Source: Brevundimonas sp. MYb52 (GTDB lineage: Bacteria; Pseudomonadota; Alphaproteobacteria; Caulobacterales; Caulobacteraceae). Taken from it: a stretch of 64,000 nucleotides of DNA. Of this stretch, positions 1 through 8,117 are shown piece after piece (the stretch's first letter is position 1; each line of letters begins with the position of its first letter). The translations under genes were made by a program, and so were the position numbers. A model generated the notes under the pieces. That model ran no database searches and was not told where the DNA came from. It saw only the letters and a list, made by a program, of their open reading frames with translations. The DNA is taken from NCBI RefSeq assembly GCF_002979535.1, contig NZ_PCPB01000007.1, forward strand, positions 1 to 64,000, read 5' to 3'.

Positions 1-28
1 GCAGGTTCAAATCCTGCTCCCGCACCCA
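1..28 (+). tRNA. 3' end of a tRNA gene (cut by window edge)
   Basis: The first bases form a T-arm (stem GCAGG/CCTGC at 1-5 and 13-17 around the loop TTCAAAT), then the 3' acceptor strand TCCCGCA at 18-24, a C at 25 and CCA at 26-28. The anticodon lies outside the window, so the amino acid cannot be stated; the T-arm resembles that of initiator tRNA-Met, but the discriminator C would be unusual. A hairpin terminator follows directly. Confidence 0.75.
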
Positions 29-33
29 AAACA

Positions 34-462
34 TCAAAGCCCCGCTGCCAAACGCCGCGGGGCTTTCTGTCGTCTGGCGCTGCGCTGGCCCAGCAGGACG
101 GACAGGCTGCCGTGGACCCGCAGGTCGAACTTGCCAAGCCCCTCTGCCGGGATGAAGTCGACGCGCTCGATCAGTTTGCGCAGTTCGGCCAGCACCTCCT
201 CGCCGTCGTCGCCTTCGATCACCTGGTGCAGATTTTCGGCCAGCCAGCGGTAGGTGCCGGCGGCGCTGGGGTGCAACTGGATCATGGACGGGGCCTCGTT
301 GCCCGAAATCCGGATCTGGATCTCCACCCGGCGTGTCTTCAACGGTCCGCTGATTGACTTCAGCTCCGACGTCTCTATCGCGCCGTCCAGGCACTGGGCC
401 TGGGCTCGCTCCAACTTACGCTTGATCTCGGCCAACTCGCGCTCCAGATTCGCTGGCCACAC
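34..462 (-). pseudogene. Serine recombinase, C-terminal remnant
   Basis: The translation from about residue 4 matches the C-terminal zinc-ribbon/coiled-coil tail of large serine recombinases (phage or island integrases and resolvases): a Lys/Arg/Glu-rich helix with the pattern ELAEIKRKLERA, then the typical LHPSAAGTYRWLAENL and LRKLIERVDF stretches. The catalytic resolvase domain and recombinase domain, which should add roughly 300-400 residues upstream, are absent; the reading frame opens at a GTG at 462 inside the end of a membrane-protein gene. It lies next to the tRNA 3' end, a classic integration site, so it is probably what remains of an excised or decayed integrative element. Family assignment rests on pattern recognition; a profile search for the recombinase C-terminal domain would settle it. 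Confidence 0.6.
36..66 (+). terminator. Rho-independent terminator after the tRNA
   Basis: A 10-bp stem (AAAGCCCCGC at 36-45, GCGGGGCTTT at 57-66) with an 11-base loop lies 7 bases after the tRNA CCA end. It ends in a short T run and fits termination of the tRNA transcript. Confidence 0.7.
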
Positions 463-718
463 CCAAAAGGCCGCATATCGGCGCGAAGATGCTCAACATC
501 ATAGCGACGCGCGGCGCTTTCGCTCGAAAGAGAAATCCACCGAGAAATGTCGCCGCCCAAAAGGCCAGAGGTACCGATTCGACCGTCGGATTGAAGTAAC
601 CGCTAAGTAGCCATGTGAGTGAATAAACATCACCACCCGCAAGACCAAAAACGTAAACAATCCAAAAGCAGAGCATTGCAGCAGCACCGACGAGGGTGGC
701 GACGATTGTGGGCGGCAT
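416..718 (-). CDS. Small membrane protein of unknown function
   Basis: A 100-residue protein with three likely transmembrane helices (about residues 4-26, 46-62 and 69-87), Pro/Thr at the N-terminus and no recognised domain. The start at 718 has a good ribosome site (AGGAGAGG four bases upstream). Its 3' end runs about 47 bases into the serine-recombinase remnant in another frame, so the last 12-15 residues may be foreign and the original protein could have been longer. I do not recognise the family. It may belong to the decayed element next to the tRNA. Confidence 0.5.
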   Translation of the reverse strand: MPPTIVATLVGAAAMLCFWIVYVFGLAGGDVYSLTWLLSGYFNPTVESVPLAFWAATFLGGFLFRAKAPRVAMMLSIFAPICGLLGVASESGARVGRDQA

Positions 719-826
719 TTTCCTCTCCTAGCCGATCATCAGTCCCCGTAAATGCAAAGGTCCGCAACGGTTCGGAAGCCGACACAAGCCTACTTGCCGG
801 TCGGATGTCCGTTCCCTCCGGTGGTA

Positions 827-1850
827 TCAGACACGCGGTGCGATCAAATGACGGACCAGTGGCGGGCTGTCTCCGATGTGGAAGCGTTGGACTTCTTCCT
901 GAGTGAGGCGATCGTCGTGTGTGACGCGTTCATGTTGGCGCAGGTGCTCAAGCCACCTGGCGACCACGAAGCTTTCGATCACAAGCCCCGGCGTTTACGC
1001 ATCCTCGAACACATCCCAGCGCAGGGCGCCGTCGCGTTTACGCACGGATTTGAAGCCACGAAGGGCGCGGACGAACTCGGCCGTTCGGGCCGGCTCGATC
1101 CGATATTCGATCAGGATCATCACTGGGCCTCGGTCCGCGACCTGCTCGCCCGAAACGGTCGGCTCGGCCCAGTGGCCCGATGGCGTCAGGTCGGCGGCGT
1201 TGGCGGCGGGCAGTCGGAAACGCAGGGCGATGAAGGTCGCCAGCGCCAGCGCCGCCGCGGCGACGGTCAGGGTGGTGGCGATGTCTGTGCGGCTGGCCAG
1301 TGCACCCCACAGGATGCTGCCCGCCGTAATAGCGCCTTGGCACACCAGCAGATAGACGGCCAGGGCGCGGGCCTTGACCCAGGCGGGGACGGCCATCTGA
1401 GCCGCCACGTTCAGAGCTGATAGCATGGTGATCCAGGCCAGACCGGCCACGGCCATGACCGCGCCGGCGACCCAGACGTTGACGGCATGGGCGAGGGCGA
1501 AGGTCGCCAGCGCGAACAGCAGTGAGGCGATGATCGACAGCCGGTTGGCGCTGACGTGCTTGCGGACGCGGGCCAGGACGACCGCCCCCAGGATGGCGCC
1601 GCCGCCCATGCAGCCCAGCAGCGCGCCATAGCCGGCCGCATTCAGACCCAACTCCCGGCGTCCGACCAGCGGCAGCAGGGCCCACAGGGCGCTGGAGAAG
1701 AGGAAGAAGGCGATCGAGCGGATCAGCACCAGTTGCAAAGCCGGGGGCGTTGCGGGCGTAGCGGTAGCCGGCGCGCAGGGCGCCGAAAAAGTGCTCGGCG
1801 GGCAGGGTGCTGGCGGGGGCCTGACGGCGCCACATGTCGGAGGTTTGATG
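827..1850 (-). pseudogene. MFS transporter (EntS-type) pseudogene
   Basis: Read on the minus strand this encodes the C-terminal two thirds of an MFS efflux protein of the enterobactin-exporter type, followed by the cytoplasmic tail seen in many proteobacterial homologues (the segment with RWDVFEDA, then GLVIESFVV and WLEHLRQHERVT). Three lesions are visible. The N-terminal half is missing because homology stops near 1850, where the LysR gene begins. A run of five C residues near 1740 shifts frame between ALRAGYRYARNAP and LQLVLIRSIAFF. An in-frame TAA at 995-997 interrupts the tail, after which homology continues in the same frame to a TGA at 827-829. At least five hydrophobic helices remain. 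It cannot make a working transporter as it stands. Confidence 0.75.
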
Positions 1851-2765
1851 TCCAAGCTCCCCGATCTCGAAGCCATGGCCATCTTCGCCAAGGTCGCCGA
1901 AACCCAGTCCTTCTCGGGCGCGACCGATGCCCTGGCCCTGTCGAAGGCGACCGTATCCAAGGCGGTGTCGCGGCTGGAACTCCGTCTGGGCACGACCCTG
2001 TTGCATCGAACGTCGCGACGGTTCTCGTTGACGGATTCCGGTCGTTCGCTCGCCACCCGCGCGTCGCAGATGGTCGCCGAGGCCGAGGCCGCCGAGGGCG
2101 AGGCGCTCGACCAGGCCGTCACGCCGCGGGGCCTTGTGCGGCTGGCTGCGCCCATGTCGTTCGGCATGGCCTATGTGGCGCCGGCCTTGCCCGAGTTTCT
2201 GGCGACCCATCCTGATGTCTCGGTCGATCTGCATCTGTCGGACGCGACGGTGGCTCTTGTCGGCGAAGGCTTCGACTGCGCCATTCGCATCGCCTCCCTG
2301 CCGGATTCATCCTTGACCGCACGTCGGTTGCGACCGGTCCGCCGCCATCTGGTGGCTTCGCCCGACTGTCTGGCCCAGCGCGGTCGTCCGAGCCATCCCG
2401 ACGATCTCGCCCGTCATGCCTGTCTCGGCTACGCCTATTTGCCCAGCGGCGAGACGTGGCGATTGGTGCACGAGAGCGGACAGGAAGTCGTGGTGCGTCC
2501 GCGGGGGCCGCTGCGCGCCAACAACGCCGACGCCCTGACGGCGGCGCTTTGCGCGGGTCTTGGCATCGCTGTGCAGCCGGACTTCATCTACTGGCGCGAC
2601 GTCGCTGAAGGGCGGCTGGAGACTGTCATGACCAACTGGGCCCTGCCTCTGATCTCCGTCCACCTGGTGGCGCCCGGCAGCGGGCGGCGGCCGGCGCGCG
2701 TGACGGCGCTGATGGACTATCTGACGAAGCGATTTTCGGCGCCGCTATGGGCGGATCAAATCTGA
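1848..2765 (+). CDS. LysR-family transcriptional regulator
   Basis: A 305-residue LysR-type regulator: N-terminal winged helix (residues 5-65, with SFSGATDALALSKATVSKAVSRLE as the recognition region) and a periplasmic-binding-like effector domain from about 90 to 295. The CrgA/DmlR subgroup fits best (AIRIASLPDSSL, LGIAVQPDF motifs). I start it at ATG 1848, which has GGAGG four bases upstream, rather than the in-frame codon at 1791. It is divergent from and slightly overlaps the truncated MFS pseudogene, which may once have been its target. Residues about 198-292 are duplicated, in decayed form, at 15.3-15.55 kb. Its effector is not evident. Confidence 0.9.
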   Translation: MSKLPDLEAMAIFAKVAETQSFSGATDALALSKATVSKAVSRLELRLGTTLLHRTSRRFSLTDSGRSLATRASQMVAEAEAAEGEALDQAVTPRGLVRLAAPMSFGMAYVAPALPEFLATHPDVSVDLHLSDATVALVGEGFDCAIRIASLPDSSLTARRLRPVRRHLVASPDCLAQRGRPSHPDDLARHACLGYAYLPSGETWRLVHESGQEVVVRPRGPLRANNADALTAALCAGLGIAVQPDFIYWRDVAEGRLETVMTNWALPLISVHLVAPGSGRRPARVTALMDYLTKRFSAPLWADQI

Positions 2766-2938
2766 GGATCGACCGGGCGCCCGTTGTCGCGACATCGGGT
2801 GAAAGGAGATGTAAGGCTGAACGAGGTCTCGATGTGAGGCAAACGCTGCTCGCGCGAGTGGGCCCAGAATGTCGTTAGCCTAGAGGGGGCGATGACTGTT
2901 GTTGGCGCATTGCCGCCCCCGGAGAGTGAGGCTTGGAG

Positions 2939-4261
2939 TTAATCCAGCCTCAAGCGCGCGATGATCGCTGGTTGCGGTTTGGCGGTCCGTAGCGCCCCGT
3001 CAGGGGCGAAATCGCTCCATTGAGATCGGCTGACGAAGACCAGATGGCCATCGTGCAGCAGTCCGGTGGTCGGTTGGTCGATCAGGGGCAGGTTGGCCAC
3101 GAGAACTTCGACCCGATCGATGCGGGTCCAGTCGGCGCTCGGCGTCAATTTCAGCACGCGCTGAGGTGCGACGCCGTTCTGCAGGGCGTAGAGGGCGCGG
3201 CCGTCGCTGATCAGGCCGTCGATGCCGATCATGACCGCCGCTGACGGCGCCGCCATGCGGACGGGCCTGGCGCCGTTCAGCGGCGCGCGCCACAGGCCGG
3301 AAGAATAGTCAGCAGCGATCAGGGCTTCGCCGTCAGGCGTGATCGCCATGCCCTGGGGAGAGCCCAGACTGCCCTCAGGCAAGAAGACCTCCAGGGCTGC
3401 GCCGCCGGACGGCAGGCGATAGATCCGCCCCGCCAAGCCGTCGGCGACATAGACCGCGCCTTGAGCGTCCAGCACCAAATCGCCTGGGCCATGCTCTCGT
3501 CCATCCGCCGCTACGGGGTAGGTCGTGCGCACCGCGCCTGTCGCGGGATCAATCGCCAGGAGTGCGGCCGGGCCGGGCTCGCTCCGGCCGTGGGTTGCGG
3601 GCGGAACCGGGCTGCTGACGGCCCAGAGCATGCCGCGCTTGGCGTCATGGCTCAGGCCCAGGACGCCCTCGACAGGTGCGGCCTTGCTCAGGAAGTCGGA
3701 AACGCGGCCATCTTCATGAAGGGTCACGACATCTCGGTCCGCGACGCGTGAAACGAACCAGCTTTGGCGAGCCTCGTCACGCGCTAGACTCTCTATGAGG
3801 CCGGCGCCGGCGATGGTCGCCACGATCGACAGGCGATCCGCTCCCTGGGGCGCGCGGTTGGCTTCGATCTGCGCCGCAGCCTCGGCGAAGCCTGGCGTTT
3901 GGGACAGGGGCGACAGGACGGCGTCACGTTCCAGGTTCATCACCAACCCCGCGCGGGCGTAGCGGGTCAACTGGGCCAAGGCTTCTGCGGCGTGGCCCTG
4001 TGCGGCGGCGGTGCGGGCGCGCAGGACGATCAGGCCGGGATGGTTCGGGACCCTGGTCTCGGCCTGCCGCAGGCGGTCGGCGGCGAGGGAGAGGTCGCCC
4101 GCGTTCGCCGCCGCAACGGCTTCGGCGCGCAGGCGTCGGAAGGCTGCGACATCGGATTCGTCGACCCGGGCGGCGGCGGCCTCGGTCGGCTCGGCCCGAA
4201 CATATGAACCCGTCGTCGCCACAGCGCCGATCACGCAACCGGCCAGAACCTGCTTCAGCAT
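2939..4261 (-). CDS. Secreted SMP-30/NHL-type beta-propeller protein with TPR-like N-terminus
   Basis: A 440-residue protein. It has a signal peptide (hydrophobic segment at about 5-18, ending near VRAEP), an alpha-helical TPR-like section at about 35-120 (repeated Ala-rich helices with AEALAQLTRYARAG), and a C-terminal six-bladed propeller of the SMP-30/NHL kind at about 130-440 (repeats such as GDLVLDAQGAVYVADG and GMAITPDGEALIAAD). It is therefore likely periplasmic and binds or hydrolyses a small molecule, but no catalytic metal site is certain. The start is ATG 4261 with AGAGAGG seven bases upstream. It diverges from the TonB-receptor gene at 4528 over a 266-base AT-rich gap, so the two may share regulation. 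Confidence 0.7.
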   Translation of the reverse strand: MLKQVLAGCVIGAVATTGSYVRAEPTEAAAARVDESDVAAFRRLRAEAVAAANAGDLSLAADRLRQAETRVPNHPGLIVLRARTAAAQGHAAEALAQLTRYARAGLVMNLERDAVLSPLSQTPGFAEAAAQIEANRAPQGADRLSIVATIAGAGLIESLARDEARQSWFVSRVADRDVVTLHEDGRVSDFLSKAAPVEGVLGLSHDAKRGMLWAVSSPVPPATHGRSEPGPAALLAIDPATGAVRTTYPVAADGREHGPGDLVLDAQGAVYVADGLAGRIYRLPSGGAALEVFLPEGSLGSPQGMAITPDGEALIAADYSSGLWRAPLNGARPVRMAAPSAAVMIGIDGLISDGRALYALQNGVAPQRVLKLTPSADWTRIDRVEVLVANLPLIDQPTTGLLHDGHLVFVSRSQWSDFAPDGALRTAKPQPAIIARLRLD

Positions 4262-4527
4262 TTGCACGCCTCTCTTTGAAGGTGATTTCTATCCGCGTTC
4301 AACAGGGAATAAAATTGAATAAATTCCCGCTGGTTGAATAAAAAAATCGAGCATTCACTATTTGCGAAGGCGCAAATATTTTTCTCGTGCTCAAAATGAT
4401 GCTTGGTTGTTTGATGTTGCTTCATGTCGATATGAATTCTTGTCGCGTGCGGTTTGAGCGTTGAATGAACGCTGGCGGTGAATGCGCCGCCCATTCAAGC
4501 TTGGCCCCGGGGGGGAAGAACTCAATC

Positions 4528-7500
4528 ATGATCGCAAACAAATCTCGGCTCATGAGCACGACGCTGATCGCGGGGCTGACGGCCGTCGCGGCGATCGGCG
4601 CGGCTCCGCTCGCCGCTTCGGCCCAGGTCCGGGACGAGCAGGCTACCAACGTCGGTGAGATCGTCGTCACCGGCTCGCGCATCCGCCGCAACCCGACCAA
4701 TTCGCCGACGCCCCTGATCCAGATCGGTCAGGAGGAGCTGCTGCAGTCGGGCGAAGTCAACGTCATCGACTTCCTGGCTGATATTCCGGCCCTGTCGACT
4801 TCCGTGGTGCCGGAAGACACCACGGGTGGAAATTTGAATGATGGCGGCCTGTCGCTGCTGAGCCTGCGCGCCCTGGGCGCCGTGCGCACCCTGGTCCTGG
4901 TGGACGGCCGTCGTCACGTCGGTTCGAGCCCCGGCTCGCTGGCGGTCGACGTCGACACCATCCCGCGTCTTCTGGTCGCCAACACCGAAGTCATCACCGG
5001 CGGCGCCGCCGCTGTGTACGGCGCTGACGCCGTTTCGGGCGTGGTCAACTTCATCCTGCGCAAGGACTTCGACGGCCTGGAGATCGACGGCTCGATCGCC
5101 GAGATCAACCAGGACCATCAGCTGAGCGAGCGCCTCTCGGTCCTGTGGGGCCAGAACCTGATGGACGGCCGTCTGAACTATTATGTGTCGGGCGAATACC
5201 AGCGTAACGACGAGGTTCTGGATTCCGACGTCGACTGGCGCCGTGAATCCTGGGCCCTGATCGGCAATGACGCCGATCCGTCCAGCGCCCCTTCGGACGG
5301 CATTCCGGACCAGATCCTGATCCGCGACGCCCGCACCTATATCCGCGGCACCAACTTCGGCGGCGTCACCATCCTGTCGACCGGCACCAAGCCTGGCGCG
5401 GCCAATGATCCGGACATTCCCTTCAACACCTGCTCGGCCACGACCTTCTCGGCCGGCTGCTTCTCGCTGGCCCCGTCGAACCGCCTGGACAACGCCTACC
5501 TCTATAACGACCAGGGCGTGTCGCGTCCGGTCACCTTCGGTTCGATCCGTCAGGGCACGGGCTTCAGCCGAACGGTAAGCAATGGCGGCGAAGGCCAGGT
5601 CTCCAACACCGAACAGGGCCAGGCCAGCCGCCTGCCGGAATCGGAGAACTACCGCTTCCAGACCGGTCTGAACTTCGACATCACCGACCGGGTCAGCCTG
5701 TTCGCCGAAGCCAAGTACGTCGAGGAAGAAACCTACGACGCCGGTCAACGCGTCTTCCACGACTTCAACATCCGCAACCTGGCCGCCAACACCGTCGGCG
5801 CCATCACGTCGACCTCGGCCTTCGAGCTGGGTCTGGACAACGCCTACCTGCCGGATGACGTGCGTCAGGCCATCGCCAACAACCGCCGCGACATCTTCAA
5901 CTCGGCCGGCGTGGTCACCAGCACGGTCGCTGACGCCCGCGCTCAGCACAAGCTGTACGGCCCGGCCCGCAACCAGCAGAACACCCGCGACCTGCAACGC
6001 TACGTCGTCGGTCTGCGCGGCGACGCCGGCGACATCGGCTTCGTCAAGGACGTCAACTGGGAAGCCGGCTACACCTACGGCGAGATGAACAACTCGAACC
6101 GCGAACTGGGCGTGGACGTGGTCCGCTACCAGGCTGCGGCCGACGCCGTCATCGACGTCGCGGGCAAGGTTCACGGCAAGCCGGGCGAAGTCGTCTGCCG
6201 CGTGCAGCTGATGAAGGCCAACGGCATCGCCGTGCCGGACGCCGTGATCAGCGTGGGCGGCGTGCCGACCACCTTCTCGCGTCAGGGCGCCGTGATCGAC
6301 GACTGCTCGCCGGTCCGCGTCTTCGGTCCGAACGGCTTCACCCAGCAAGGCCTGGACTATCTGCAGGCCGCCGTCACGGTGACCGACCAGAACAAGCAGC
6401 ACGACTTCATGGCCTACACCTCGGGCAAGCTGTGGGACTTCTGGGGCGCTGGCCCGATCGGCGTTTCGATCGGCTATGAGTACCGCAAGGAAATCACCAG
6501 CGGCACGGGCCGCGACCGCGACACCGCCGGCCGCTTCCTGTTCCTGAACTCCGGTCCCGACTTCGAAGAAGCCAGCTACGACACCAACGACATCTTCGCC
6601 GAAGTCAGCATCCCGCTGTTCCGCGACAGCTTCCTGGGTCGTTCGGCTGAAATCAGCGGCGCCTATCGCTTCTCGGACTACTCGCACGTCGGTCAGCAAG
6701 AGACCTACAGCGGCCAGTTCCAGTGGCGCCCGGTTGATCAGTTCATGTTCCGCGCCACGACCGCCACGGCGATCCGCGTGCCGAACCTGGGCGAGACCAA
6801 CGAGCCCCTGGGTCAGACCTTCGCCAACGGCTTCCTTGATCCCTGCTCGGCCACGATCATCAACAACCTGGCTGATCGCTCGATCGCCGCCAACCGTGTC
6901 ACCAACTGTACCGCCCTGGCAAAGGCGGCGGGCCTTGATCTGACCTTTAACGATCCGTCGGCCTCCAACGCCTACCTGCCCAACTACGGCAGCGGCTCGG
7001 TGTCAGGCCAGGCCGGCGGCAACCCCTTCCTGAAGCCCGAAACCTCGGAAAGCTTCACGATCGGCGGCGTCTGGACCCCGGACTATCTGCTGCCCAACCT
7101 GTCCGTCGTGCTCGACTACTATGACATCGAGATCAACGACGCGATCGACTCGGTGACGGCTCAGAACGCCGCCAACCAGTGCGTCAACGGCACCTCGGTC
7201 AACACCGGCGCCTGCGCCACCCAGACCCGCGACGCCACCTCGTTCCAGGTCACGAGCTTCATCCAGGGCTCGCTGAACTATGCGGCGCTGACGGCCAAGG
7301 GCGTCGACTTCACGGTCGCCTACCGTACCGACATGCCGGAGTTCTTCGGTCGTAACTGGGGCACGTTCAGCCACTCGATCCGCGGCAACTGGCTGATCGA
7401 GCAGCACGACTTCGTCAACATCGACGACCCCGCAGATTCGACCGACTTCGAAGACGCTGTCGGCATGCCGCGCGTGCGCTTCCTGTCGACCGTCACCTGG

Positions 7501-7806
7501 GCGCCGATCGACACCCTGGCCTTCACCTGGGATTGGGACTGGCAGGCCAGCCAGGAAATCTTCGACAAGGACAACCTGGTCGCCAACCCCGACCTGTATG
7601 AAACCGCCAAGTACCTGGAAACCGGCGACTTCTCGCAGCACGACTTCTCGGTGCGCTGGGCGGCTCGTGACAATCTGACGGTCCGCGCCGGCGTGGTGAA
7701 CGTCTTCGACGCCGAACCGGCGCGTTGGCTGGGCAACACCACGGCCGACAACTTCGACCTGTTCGGGCGCCGGTTCTTCCTGAGCCTGAACTACCGCCCG
7801 TTCTAA
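4528..7806 (+). CDS. TonB-dependent outer-membrane receptor, large
   Basis: A 1092-residue TonB-dependent receptor. It has a signal peptide (residues 1-33, cleaved near ASAQ), a plug domain starting with a TonB-box-like EIVVTGSRI and including VLVDGRRHVG and GAAAVYGADAVSGVVNFIL (about 40-190), then a long 22-strand barrel ending with the aromatic C-terminus SLNYRPF. At over 1000 residues it is in the large class typical of oligosaccharide or oligopeptide uptake in Caulobacteraceae. I start it at ATG 4528, where the signal peptide begins, after a G-rich ribosome site; an in-frame upstream start at 4465 lacks one. The preceding gap is AT-rich. The ligand cannot be inferred. A strong terminator follows. 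Confidence 0.92.
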   Translation: MIANKSRLMSTTLIAGLTAVAAIGAAPLAASAQVRDEQATNVGEIVVTGSRIRRNPTNSPTPLIQIGQEELLQSGEVNVIDFLADIPALSTSVVPEDTTGGNLNDGGLSLLSLRALGAVRTLVLVDGRRHVGSSPGSLAVDVDTIPRLLVANTEVITGGAAAVYGADAVSGVVNFILRKDFDGLEIDGSIAEINQDHQLSERLSVLWGQNLMDGRLNYYVSGEYQRNDEVLDSDVDWRRESWALIGNDADPSSAPSDGIPDQILIRDARTYIRGTNFGGVTILSTGTKPGAANDPDIPFNTCSATTFSAGCFSLAPSNRLDNAYLYNDQGVSRPVTFGSIRQGTGFSRTVSNGGEGQVSNTEQGQASRLPESENYRFQTGLNFDITDRVSLFAEAKYVEEETYDAGQRVFHDFNIRNLAANTVGAITSTSAFELGLDNAYLPDDVRQAIANNRRDIFNSAGVVTSTVADARAQHKLYGPARNQQNTRDLQRYVVGLRGDAGDIGFVKDVNWEAGYTYGEMNNSNRELGVDVVRYQAAADAVIDVAGKVHGKPGEVVCRVQLMKANGIAVPDAVISVGGVPTTFSRQGAVIDDCSPVRVFGPNGFTQQGLDYLQAAVTVTDQNKQHDFMAYTSGKLWDFWGAGPIGVSIGYEYRKEITSGTGRDRDTAGRFLFLNSGPDFEEASYDTNDIFAEVSIPLFRDSFLGRSAEISGAYRFSDYSHVGQQETYSGQFQWRPVDQFMFRATTATAIRVPNLGETNEPLGQTFANGFLDPCSATIINNLADRSIAANRVTNCTALAKAAGLDLTFNDPSASNAYLPNYGSGSVSGQAGGNPFLKPETSESFTIGGVWTPDYLLPNLSVVLDYYDIEINDAIDSVTAQNAANQCVNGTSVNTGACATQTRDATSFQVTSFIQGSLNYAALTAKGVDFTVAYRTDMPEFFGRNWGTFSHSIRGNWLIEQHDFVNIDDPADSTDFEDAVGMPRVRFLSTVTWAPIDTLAFTWDWDWQASQEIFDKDNLVANPDLYETAKYLETGDFSQHDFSVRWAARDNLTVRAGVVNVFDAEPARWLGNTTADNFDLFGRRFFLSLNYRPF

Positions 7807-7825
7807 GCCTCCAGGCTTGAACGGG

Positions 7826-7858
7826 AAGGGCGGCGAACTTCGGTTCGCCGCCCTTTTT
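7826..7858 (+). terminator. Terminator of the 4.5-kb TonB-receptor gene
   Basis: A strong GC hairpin (AAGGGCGGCGAA pairing with TTCGCCGCCCTT) followed by five T residues, 20 bases after the receptor stop codon. Confidence 0.85.
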
Positions 7859-8065
7859 GCTGTCTGTAGGCAAGGCTGGCGACCCAAATCATCCAGTGCG
7901 AGGCGTCGCAGTTTGGATGCTTGTGGTCGCGGGCTTGATCGCGAGGTGAGAGGCGCCGGATTGATGTTGGCCTAGCGTCGCAACTGGGCGGTCCGATGCT
8001 GCTTTGCATCGTGGGGCGGGTTTCTGACGACGTGGGCAGGCGCGCTTCTGGACGCGCAATGATAA

Positions 8066-8092
8066 AGGGGCCCGGCTTGCGCCGGGCCCCCA
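8066..8092 (-). terminator. Terminator of the 8.1-kb TonB-receptor gene
   Basis: Read on the minus strand, GGGGCCCGGC pairs with GCCGGGCCCC around a short loop and runs into TTTATC. It lies 26 bases after the receptor stop. Confidence 0.8.
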
Positions 8093-8117
8093 TCGACCTT
8101 GATCCTGGCTACTCTGA

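Larger units (their letters stand above)
7807..8117. other. Intergenic stretch between converging TonB-receptor genes
   Basis: These 311 bases between the stops of two converging receptor genes hold a forward terminator at 7826-7858 and a reverse terminator at 8066-8092. Between them I see no open frame with a ribosome site and no repeat. Confidence 0.7.

Noticed and set aside
995..2167. An intact 390-residue MFS protein
   Set aside because: Its first 145 residues are antisense to the LysR gene and homology crosses both a frameshift and a stop codon, so it is a pseudogene.
4522..6699. A 725-codon open frame on the minus strand, antisense to the TonB receptor
   Set aside because: It mirrors codon positions of the receptor gene; its product is a biased Val/Asp/Ala string with no domain. 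High GC content makes such antisense frames common.
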